From the NCBI GenBank assembly GCA_037447655.1, contig JBBHKE010002360.1, forward strand, positions 46,983 to 95,394: 48,412 nt of DNA, given 5' to 3'. A model generated the notes under the pieces. It worked only from the letters and a program-made list of their open reading frames with translations, had not been told where the DNA came from and did not search any database. A program made the translations under genes and the position numbers. This DNA comes from Zygnema cylindricum. Taxonomy: Eukaryota; Streptophyta; Zygnematophyceae; Zygnematales; Zygnemataceae. Below, in pieces: positions 29,784-38,101 of the stretch. The first letter of the stretch is position 1, and each line of letters starts with the position of its first letter.

Positions 29784-31262
29784 TGTTGTTTTTGAAAAGT
29801 TTGTTTCGTGCAAACGCGAAGTTTCATGCGCACGCGATGGTTAATTTGTACTTGACGTGATTTTAGTGTGTAAGATAAATTCGATTTACCGTGGAGGTAC
29901 AAAGGGATTCGCGGATTGGGGGAGTGAATGTACGGAAAAGTGTTTCTAAATGTACATTTATCAAAAATGAGTGGCGCGAACCAACGCACGCAATTTATGG
30001 AATACGTTGGTCAAATGGTACGAATTGTTTTGAAACGTACAAAATTAAATTGAAGTGACACGAACAAATATATGTAAAAGTACGGTTCGCGTAAGTCAAA
30101 TGGACGGCGGATCGCGAAGCGATCCGAATAAAATTCAAAGTGTGTGAAAAGATACGGCGCACGTATGAAACATGACGCGACATGCGGAAATTACGAAAAA
30201 GAACGTCGCCGGTACGGAGCATCAATTTTGGACAGCTGTACTTTATATTTGGGACCACGCGCCACGACATCGAGGGTGCCGAATATGAGTAACGGACGGC
30301 GGAAAATGGTCGCCGTTATTTTCCACCAAATAGGGACGCGAAATCGCGTCAATCACACGATGTTTATTTTTGGATGCTCTGGATGCTTTGACAAAATTCG
30401 AGAAGTCCTCTTGACTTATTGACCATGACCCACCATACGATTTTGTGAGATTGTGTGTACTTGTAAATATTTGGTAAAACAATGTTTTGTCTTATGCGTA
30501 TTAATAAATTAGTGTAGAATATGACAATTTCTATTTACGTGAATACTTAGGGTTTGGACACTTTAATTTATGTGTGTTCACTGTCCTATTTGCGACAAGT
30601 GTACTCTTACGATTGATTGACTCTAAGGTGTACACTTACGATTAGTTTATTCTTAGAAGTTGGTTATTATGGTTAAGTATGACTTAGTGGAAGTTACGCT
30701 GGTTATTTTGACACGTAGTAATTTGTTGACAGCTCACAAGTGTATATATAGGTATGAGCTTCGGTAGAAATGGATAATCAATGCTGGTTAAAAAAGTAGG
30801 GACCGAAGATGTAGACTTTTAGGGTTGCCGATTAGGTCATGCATTTAAATGATACATTTATTATCTGATTATACTTTTGTTTATGTGTGGTGCATTCATT
30901 TATTATTATTTATATGTGTTAATTTTATGTTTGTTTAATATGCATTATTTATGCATTTGTCCTAGGGTTTCTTGTGATTTTTCATGTAACCCTAAATGTT
31001 ATTTATGCATCTGTGTATGCATGCTTGCTCCATCTGTGTACGGATGATTGCTCCGCCTGTGTGTGGATGAATGATTGCATATGTGTATGCATGTATGTTA
31101 AATGGAGGATGCGTTTCAAATGATTGTTCATTGGCCTAGCTTCGCTTAGCTTTTTGCATGATAGTTTGGGTGGCTTCTGCCGTCTATTTTAGACCAAAGA
31201 ACACAAGTTTTTTACTCAGCTGAAGAATGTAGAGCACATCTAAGAAGGTGAGTATAGAAGTC
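29784..31262 (+). mobile_element. LTR-like insert D of the A/F family inside protease of C
   Basis: Starts TGTTGTTTTTGAAAAG, like the LTRs of A and F, and has the same hairpin GGCGGATCGCGAAGCGATCC near 30105. The rest is unlike them and no gag was seen. The right end is unclear and no TSD was found. Either a solo LTR of a divergent subfamily or a truncated element; its arrival went with loss of about 90 bp of pol. Confidence 0.55.
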
Positions 31263-31554
31263 TTATTACCGAACCCACTAGATCTGTGGTAACTACTCTC
31301 CCATCCCTGTACTCTATTTCTACAGTAGGGATCTTTTTTAGCTTAGTGATTTGGTGCCTGTCACGGCACATATGCATGGATGCACCTGAATCAATGATCC
31401 ATCTTTCTTCAGGAGCTTCCCGAATGGCTCCAAGTGCACACTTCTGTTTCCGAGGAATCTCCTTCTCATCCAAATTCTCGTCAAGAAGAAGCTCTCTATC
31501 CTCCTCCTCAGAAGACTCGTCCTCCTCGGTCTCACCTTTCACTCGTGTGACCAC
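31240..31554 (-). pseudogene. pol: copia protease, element C
   Basis: EIPRKQKCALGAIREAPEER is followed by WIIDSGASMHMCRDRH, the D-S-G active site, then VEIEYRDGRVVTTDLVGSV. The last few residues run into insert D. Compare G: CAFGG followed by WIVDSGTS. Confidence 0.85.
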
Positions 31555-31559
31555 AAGTG

Positions 31560-32530
31560 CCTTCTTCTTCCCTCCAGAAGAACCCCCTCCACGGTTTTCT
31601 TGGAGCCTCAGCTCCGATAGCTTGATGCAATCAGCTATGAAGTGTCCCGACTTTTTTGCAGAAATGTTAAAGGCCCTTTGGAGGATTGCGTTCTCGAGAT
31701 TGATCCCCTTTAAAGTAGTTGTAAGGCTTCTTCGGATACCTCCTCCACCGGTCTGTTCTAGCAGCTAGAGCTTGAACGCTCTTTCCTCCTCTGCGGATCT
31801 CGCCGGTGTTCTCTTGCACGAGTATCATTCGGACCATGGTGTTCCACATCCAAGAACTATCATCTATTTCTTGCACTCGGCACACTATGTTTTCATACTC
31901 ATCAGGCAACTTCATGATGAGGGTGTTAACTTTCATCTTCATTGTGCCTGTCCATCTGACACTCTCAATCTCCATATAAAAACATTAGTGATCATTACAG
32001 TAATCTAACATCTTCCCTTTTTTGTAAGTATAACTCCCCAACCTTTGCTACACCAACAAGAGCTCTTGGATTATACCGGCTCTATAGATCTCCACTAAAG
32101 TCATCCACAACTCCTCGGCCTTGAAGATGTGAAGATGAGAGGTCCCCAAAGCTTGAGTGAGGTGCCTTAGAATGAAATGCCTGGCATTCATGTTGATGTA
32201 CTCCCACATTTGAATATCGTTTTCCTTGGTCTTCACGACCACCGCTCCGGGTGCCGTGGCAATAGGAGTAAGAGGTGTCTCCTTTCCTTTCCCTTTTTCA
32301 TACACAGTACTATCCCAATCCTCTCTCTCCTCCGTTGGAGTAGATGTTGTTGCAGAAAACCTCATTCCATCAAACCCTGGTGGGGTCCCCTAAGATGGAC
32401 GTTTCACTCGTCTACTGACGATACCCCAGTATCGTTTTTCACACAATGCCCTTCTCATCATGGCTTCCCAATAAATGAACCCAGATCCGTAGAAGATGGG
32501 CACCCTAGAGGGTGGGCCCATAACCTGGAA
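31560..32530 (-). pseudogene. gag: copia gag, element C, broken
   Basis: Frames 32048-32365 (WEYINMNARHFILRHLTQAL) and 31667-31975 (MKLPDEYENIVCRVQEIDDS) are separated by stops. The knuckle is decayed (CKKVGTLHS in place of CKKPGHYMAEC). At the start, an A7 run puts the LTR-borne ATG out of frame with VMGPP; one A fewer would restore MGDKKFQVMGPP. Confidence 0.8.
32511..32525 (-). other. Half-tRNA primer-binding site of element C
   Basis: Plus strand GGTGGGCCCATAACC, next to the LTR start at 32526. Confidence 0.8.
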
Positions 32531-32732
32531 TTTTTTTGTCCCCCATTGGATCACTAAATTCGAAAGCCTCTAGATAGCTTTTGGCTAGCCCTCTTTCAAT
32601 TTGGATCACTGCTACCCAAGCAGGCAAATAGACAATCTAACTACACCCCTCTGCAGTGTGGACTCCCTTGAGTCCACACAAAAAAGAATCATTAAAAATG
32701 CCCAACGAGACAATTACTTATCAAGTGGCAAA
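32526..32732 (-). repeat. 5' LTR of element C, first part
   Basis: Matches 25783-25995 of the 3' LTR, then is cut by element B. The remainder is at 36876-37660. Confidence 0.75.
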
Positions 32733-32737
32733 TATAC
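32733..32737. repeat. Target site duplication TATAC (left) of element B
   Basis: Repeated at 36871-36875. Confidence 0.9.
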
Positions 32738-33347
32738 TGAAATTCTATGGGCTCCATTGCCCACAGAATTCGCAGATCCAAAAGAAGCTAATCTAGATAG
32801 TGCCGACTCCAAGTTGATATAAACCCAAATAAATGATCCCTTGACAATAAGAACCCCAATATACCTTCACCCCTGTGAAAAGAAGACCTTTTGTGTGCTC
32901 AGTTCCACCACAAAATGCAAAGCTTCAATATGTGTTTTGGACAATTTTCCCCACTTTGACTTTCCCACTGAATAAGTGCCACCCTGGCACGCAAAGACTC
33001 TGACCGACTACACCCTTGTGTAGCTTGGACTCCCTTGATTCCGCAGCAAAAAGAATCACTGAATTTGCTCACCCGCGCATTAAGTTATGGCTGGTCAAAG
33101 ATGACCTTTATAGTTACAAGCTCTCTTAGAGAGAGGTACCTAAATATCACTAAGTCTTGGTCTGCCTACTCACGACTACCTACTACTAAACCCTAGTCCA
33201 ATAGGAACACTATAAAGTACAAGAAGGTACAATGGGCGATGTACTTATTGTACGTCCATTGTACGACAAGGTCTACAAGGTGACACCTGTCAAATCGGAA
33301 GCCATGGTTCCTCCTCCCATCTTCTCTGGTATCAAATAATGTGGCGC

Positions 33348-33353
33348 CACGTG
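33348..33353. promoter_or_regulatory. G-box CACGTG, 3' LTR of B
   Basis: GCGCCACGTGGCACC, a 10 bp palindrome core. Confidence 0.5.
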
Positions 33354-33554
33354 GCACCGCTTGACGCTATCTCCGTATGCCGCCAAAAGCTCACTTCGCG
33401 TGGCGGCTATAATGCCGGCCGTCCGATCAAAACATATTTTACATGGTTCAGATTCGCGTACATGCATGAATTGCTCATTTTGGTTAGTCTGCTGTTAAGT
33501 AGCTGTTGCGTTAATGTTTATATATCTTTGAAACCCGTCACGTGTATTGTTTCG

Positions 33555-33634
33555 GTAATGCCTTATTGGATAAGGCTTACGTCTACATAGCTAACCACAG
33601 ACCTAGGTTCAAATCCGGCGTAGAGCATCATTTT
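33555..33634 (+). promoter_or_regulatory. tRNA-like module, 3' LTR of B (best copy)
   Basis: Antisense to B. GCCTTATTGGATAAGGC (33560-33576) folds as a 5 bp D-stem (GCCTT/AAGGC) with a D-loop and fits an A-box. TTACGTCTACATAGCTAA lies where an anticodon arm would be. CCTAGGTTCAAATCCGG has the exact T-loop/B-box GGTTCAAATCC (33606-33616). TTTT at 33631-33634. The 5' acceptor strand is not clear, so this is tRNA-derived rather than a tRNA gene. Confidence 0.65.
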
Positions 33635-33846
33635 GGCCACCTATCAGTTTTCCTGCCTGTTTTTGCCTGTTTCTTCTTTTTTGACTATGGGGGTAGCCAT
33701 GGCTATCTCTGTCTTCCAGTGACTACGACAAGTATGGATGACTTAGACAAGACCATCTGACAAACACATAGAATAAATTCAGACCTAGAAAATACACAAA
33801 TTTAACACTCCCCTTATTTTTTAGTATTCTATTGCGCCAATTCCCA

Positions 33847-35160
33847 CTAAATAAAAACAACAAAAACAAAATCCCCCCTTTTTTTTTTCGTTCTTTTCCT
33901 ATAATTAAACTTTAAGAATATACCCTCATATTTTAAAAGGTCTATTAGATGAGCTGAAATTAACATTCCAGCTTGCTGATCACACATTTTATTTAGCATC
34001 TCACTTTTTATAAATTTGAGCAAAGATTTTATCCACCTCATCACTTTTCTATCCACACAAAATCCGATTTCCCTCTTGCAATTTAAACAGCCAGCCACAT
34101 CCTCAATTTGCAACACACACCCCGATGCTAACCCTTTTACAGGCGCACCTTCATAGATGGCATCACTCCCATTAGTGATGTCAAGTCCATTACCCCCCAT
34201 ATTTATCGTTATATCAAGATTCCCCACTAAGTTCCTCATAAAATCTACAACTTCCGAGCTCATATTTTTATCCATGATACTCAACCCATTTTCTGAACTT
34301 TCCTCACTCTCTCTCATGGAATTCTTTCCACTATCACTTTCTATAATGATTTTCAAAGAGTATTTCTCCTCCCCTAAACTTTTCATTAAATATTTCTTTT
34401 CTCCCCTATCCTTTAAAACCCCCTCTAGTTTTACTTCTCCCCTTTCCTCCAAATCCGTTGAAGTCTCCCTTTCCAACCAGTTTTCTGTTTCCAAAATAAT
34501 TATAAAATTATCCTCATTATTTTTATTTTTCCCTTTTTCATTTATGTATCCTAGATTTGACTTTCTCATTTCTAAGTCATACTTTTTACACTCTTTCACA
34601 TCCTCATCATTTCTAACTCCCTCAAGTACCTCCCTTCCCTTTACTTCCCTTATACCTCCAAAAGCACATCGTTGATTTCGTGTAATTTCTGTGTACTTCT
34701 CTCTCTTCTCCATTTTACCGATGTGAAGAAGCTCCAAAATTTCTTCATCCTCTTTCTCCTCTTCCCCTTCTTCCTCCTCTTTCACATTCCAACTTCGAAG
34801 TTCTTCCAAACAAGGACACTCCTCTATATAGTGACCCGGTTCTCTACAAAAGAAGCAAACACCCTTTTTCAAAGCTCCCCTTTCTTTTCCTCTCCCTCTC
34901 TTTCCACCAAAGTTCCGATAAGGTTTGCCTTCGTCTTTCTTCCTCTCATCACGCTTCCGCTCGTCATCGCCGTTCCTCTCATCACGCTTCCGCCAATCAC
35001 CACCAGCTGTAAATGCAGTTACCCTCTCACTTCCCCTACGAAGCTCCAAAGTGCTTTCCCTCACAAGAATTATCCCCATGGTAAAGCTCCAAGTCCATGA
35101 AGAGCCATCCATTGCCTGCATACGATTAATGATGTTTTCGTACTCATCTGGGAGTTTCAT
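33847..35160 (-). CDS. gag: Gag C-terminal frame with new tail, element B
   Basis: 437 residues, uninterrupted. Residues 1-60 are the helical MKLPDEYENIINRMQ region. A Lys/Arg/Asp linker follows, then the CCHC knuckle CFFCREPGHYIEEC near 102-115 and CLEELRSWN. RCAFGGIREVKG at about 169-180 is where protease would follow in C and G. Instead there are about 250 residues of charged sequence ending with CVLQIEDVAGCLNCKREIGF and RWIKSLLKFIKSEMLNKMC. The tail is shared with E and the array. One stop separates it from the N-terminal part. Function of the tail unknown. Confidence 0.8.
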   Translation of the reverse strand: MKLPDEYENIINRMQAMDGSSWTWSFTMGIILVRESTLELRRGSERVTAFTAGGDWRKRDERNGDDERKRDERKKDEGKPYRNFGGKRGRGKERGALKKGVCFFCREPGHYIEECPCLEELRSWNVKEEEEGEEEKEDEEILELLHIGKMEKREKYTEITRNQRCAFGGIREVKGREVLEGVRNDEDVKECKKYDLEMRKSNLGYINEKGKNKNNEDNFIIILETENWLERETSTDLEERGEVKLEGVLKDRGEKKYLMKSLGEEKYSLKIIIESDSGKNSMRESEESSENGLSIMDKNMSSEVVDFMRNLVGNLDITINMGGNGLDITNGSDAIYEGAPVKGLASGCVLQIEDVAGCLNCKREIGFCVDRKVMRWIKSLLKFIKSEMLNKMCDQQAGMLISAHLIDLLKYEGIFLKFNYRKRTKKKRGDFVFVVFI

Positions 35161-35292
35161 GAGTAGTGTATTGATCTTTCTCTCCTCAGATTCTACATAC
35201 CCCGCACTAGCAAGCTCAACATATAACGCAGCAATATCATTGCAAAACTCTATAATGTTACCGCCTTTATAAACATAGGCCTCTATTTCCTG

Positions 35293-35847
35293 TTATACTA
35301 ACTGCTGCCTCTGAATAGTCTCACTCTTATAAATCTGCCTTAGTGTTTTCCATATTTCCGAAGACTTGGTAAGACTTAAATGAGTGATAGCTATGGACTT
35401 AGACACATATCTAAGTATAAGATGTTTTGCTATAGTGTTTTTATACTCCCAAATTTTACTATCATTTTCTTGAGTTATACTTATAACCCCTCTAAGTGAA
35501 GATGTGGCGGAGAGCATAGCTCCCCTCACCATAAGTGTCCCTTTATCCTTCTCCCCTTTTCCCCCTTCCATCACAATATTTTTCCCTTCACCTTTCGTTG
35601 CATTTGAACTCCGGTTGATATTCTGGACAGCCTCAGATGGTTCTCCACAGTAAGCTCCTCCAAAGCCAGGTGGCGGACATCTCACTTGTCCCAAAACAAT
35701 TCCCCATAAGTGCTTCTCGAAAAGCAATCCCTCCATAATAAACTCCCAATAAGTGAAGTCTGTTCCATCGAACATAGGCACCCTAGATGGTGGGCCCATA
35801 ACTTGAAATTCTATGGGCTCCATTGCCCACAGAATTCGCAGATCCAA
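35293..35847 (-). CDS. gag: Gag N-terminal frame, element B
   Basis: 184 residues. The likely start is MEPIEFQ in the LTR, followed by VMGPPSRVPMFDGTDFTYWE from the primer-binding site onward. LLFEKHLWGIVLGQVRCPPP and IWEYKNTIAKHLILRYV are typical copia Gag. It ends at TAA after RQQLV; the same frame continues QEIEAYVYKGGNIIEFCNDI into the next frame, so a single stop interrupts an otherwise complete gag. Confidence 0.8.
   Translation of the reverse strand: MDLRILWAMEPIEFQVMGPPSRVPMFDGTDFTYWEFIMEGLLFEKHLWGIVLGQVRCPPPGFGGAYCGEPSEAVQNINRSSNATKGEGKNIVMEGGKGEKDKGTLMVRGAMLSATSSLRGVISITQENDSKIWEYKNTIAKHLILRYVSKSIAITHLSLTKSSEIWKTLRQIYKSETIQRQQLV
35789..35803 (-). other. Half-tRNA primer-binding site of element B
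   Basis: Plus strand GGTGGGCCCATAACT, directly before the LTR start at 35804. Confidence 0.85.
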
Positions 35848-36411
35848 AAGAAGCTAATCTAGATAGTGCCGACTCCAAGTTGATATAAACCCAAAAAAAT
35901 GATCCCTTGACAATAAAAACCCCAATATACCTTCACCCCTGTGAAGAGAAGACCTTCTGTGTGCTCAGTTCCACCACAAAATGCATAGCTTCAATATGTG
36001 TTTGGACAATATCCCCACTTTGACTTTCCCACTGAATAAGTGCCACCCTGGCACGCAAAGACTCTGACCGACTACACCCTTGTGTAGCTTGGACTCCCCT
36101 GAGTTTGCAGCAAAAAGAATCACTGAATTTGCTCACCCGCGCATTAAGTTATGGCTGGTCAAAGATGACCTTTATAGTTACAAGCTCTCTTAGAGAGAGG
36201 TACCTAAATATCACTAAGTCTTGGTCTGCCTACTCACGACTACCTACTACTAAACCCTAGTCCAATAGGAACACTATAAAGTACAAGAAGGTACAATGGG
36301 CGATGTACTTATTGTACGTCCATTGTACGACAAGGTCTACAAGGTGACACCTGTCAAATCGGAAGCCATGGTTCCTCCTCCCATCTTCTCTGGTATCAAA
36401 TAATGTGGCGC

Positions 36412-36417
36412 CACGTG
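36412..36417. promoter_or_regulatory. G-box CACGTG, 5' LTR of B
   Basis: GCGCCACGTGGCACC, same as the 3' LTR. Confidence 0.5.
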
Positions 36418-36618
36418 GCACCGCTTGACGCTATCTCCGTATGCCGCCAAAAGCTCACTTTGCGTGGCGGCTATAATGCCGGCCGTCCGATCAAAACATA
36501 TTTTACATGGTTCAGATTCGCGTACATGCATGAATTGCTCCTTTTGGTTAGTCTGCTGTTAAGTAGCTGTTGCGTTAATGTTTATATATCTTTGAAACCC
36601 GTCACGTGTATTGTTTCG

Positions 36619-36697
36619 GTAATGCCTTATTGGATAAGGCTTACGTCTACATAGCTAACCAAAGACCCAGGTCACATCCGGTTTAGAGCATCATTTT
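36619..36697 (+). promoter_or_regulatory. tRNA-like module, 5' LTR of B
   Basis: Same D-arm GCCTTATTGGATAAGGC (36624-36640). The T-loop is changed to GGTCACATCC in this copy. TTTT at 36694-36697. Confidence 0.55.
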
Positions 36698-36875
36698 GGC
36701 CACCTATTAGTTTTCCTGCTTGTTTTTGCCTGTTTCTTCTTTTTTGACTATGGGGGTAGCCATGGCTATCTCTGTCTTCCAGTGACTACGACAAGTATGG
36801 ATGACTTAGACAAGACCATCTGACAAACACATAGAATAAATTCAGACCTAGAAAATACACAAATTTAACATATAC

Positions 36876-37660
36876 CAATATTTATACAAGTTTGTTGAGA
36901 GAGAGGCGGCTACCTCCTCAATCCTCTAAGTCCTAAACCCCTCTCACAACCACTATTTACTGATGTACGAACCAATCAGAAGACTGTACATAAAAGAAAG
37001 GTACTTGGGCCGAAATACTTTGTGTACGACCTGTGTACGACAAGGCCATGGAGTTGACGTTTGTCTCCTCCGGCCTTGTCCTTGCGCTATCTGGGATTCC
37101 TGCTTCCTAATAATATCTTGCCACGTGTCGATAGGTCATGTCACGTCCGAAAACCGCCAAGGCGTCTTTTCTATGATCGTGGCGATGATGCAGCCCGTCA
37201 AATCCATACAAGCTTTTAATGTTTGCCGTCCAAAATAACAAATGTCTGGTACATTTGTTTTGTACGCACAAAACTTCAACTAATTTCTATGTCTTTATTA
37301 TTATTCGGTTGAACGAATTAATGAACTAGCTAATGTTTAAATAGCTTTCAAACTCTATGTATTCTAACGGACTACTACGACAGACCGGTAAGAGCTGACG
37401 GCTACGCCATCCTCTGTCGGTCGGAGGTTCGAGTCTTGGCGAACTCAACCTTTTTGTTGAGAGTGACTTAGGTCACTATTTAGTCCTACCTATGGAGCAG
37501 AGGCAGCCATGGCTCCACCGCCCTCTCTCTTCTTCAATGACACAACAATTATGGTGGCTAGAGAGAGAAGATAGAAGTAAGCTGCCTACACTTTTTCTTT
37601 TAGCTATTCTAATCAATTAAGACCTAGAAAATATCTCCCCTAAATCTAGTGATTTAAACA
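36876..37660 (-). repeat. 5' LTR of element C, second part
   Basis: Continues the C LTR after the B insertion; ends GATTTAAACA. Contains the CACGTG at 37122-37127 and the modules listed next. Confidence 0.8.
37365..37455 (+). promoter_or_regulatory. tRNA-like module, 5' LTR of C
   Basis: Antisense to C: AACGGACTACTACGACAGAC, then GGAGGTTCGAGTCTTGG with B-box GGTTCGAGTC (37426-37435), then TTTTT at 37451-37455. The B-box fits the consensus better than in the 3' LTR copy. Confidence 0.55.
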
Positions 37661-38101
37661 ATATGAATAACAAATGCGCGATATCCGTTTAATAAAATAC
37701 ATTGAAACCGTACTCCGTACTATCTAAAACTGTATCCATGCACTACGTAATTATTCCTCGTTAAACGAATTAGTCGGCGTGTAACTTTATATATATTTAT
37801 TAAACTATATACATCCTAGCATTAGTTATAGACCCAACGGACAAAGCTAACGGCTAATCTGTCAACCATAGGTGCCAAGATCAAGTTCTGGGTCCGTTAG
37901 TATTTTTAGTAAACCTATTTGTTGTATGCTACCAGTCTCTCTATAAAGCTTTAGGCAGCCTAGGCGCCATGGCTCTATCTCCCTACTGAGCCTTCAGTAA
38001 CTACAACAAGTGTGGGGGCCTGGAAAAGGGAGTTAGAGGCAGACTGCCCTCTACCTTTTTCCTATCATAATACAGACCTTGAAAATACTCAAATGTCAAC
38101 A
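37661..38101 (-). repeat. Array LTR1, truncated
   Basis: Matches LTR2 from about 40756 onward; the other part is missing at the junction with C. Contains a tRNA-like module at 37829-37907 (GATCAAGTTCTGGG, TTTTT at 37903-37907). Confidence 0.85.

Larger units (their letters stand above)
32738..33807 (-). repeat. 3' LTR of element B
   Basis: Plus orientation begins TGAAATTCTATGGGCTCC and ends AAATTTAACA, next to CTCCCCTTATTTT (polypurine complement). Confidence 0.95.
32738..36870 (-). mobile_element. Gag-only LTR retrotransposon B, young, inside LTR of C
   Basis: 4133 bp with LTRs of 1070 and 1067 bp that are almost identical along most of their length, TSD TATAC, primer-binding site, polypurine tract and one long open gag frame of 437 codons. 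No pol. Its removal restores the C LTR. This is the best-preserved gag-only copy. Confidence 0.95.
35804..36870 (-). repeat. 5' LTR of element B
   Basis: Nearly identical to the 3' copy. In element sense CTTTATAGTGTTCC could be the TATA region. Confidence 0.95.
25783..37660 (-). mobile_element. Ty1/copia element C with intact RT frame, split by D and B
   Basis: Minus-strand order: 5' LTR (split by B), primer-binding site, gag, protease (split by D), integrase, reverse transcriptase/RNase H, 3' LTR. It is the only element here with a complete RT-RNase H frame and is the best candidate for the autonomous source of the gag-only families B, E and the array, with which it shares LTR modules. No matching TSD was seen. 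Confidence 0.85.

Noticed and set aside
33555-33634. A functional tRNA gene
   Set aside because: D-arm and T-loop are good, but the 5' acceptor strand and a paired anticodon arm are not clear, and copies drift like the LTR around them. Called tRNA-like only.
25783-37660. Target site duplication for element C
   Set aside because: Bases left of 25783 (TATTT) and right of 37660 (ATATG) do not match, so none is claimed.
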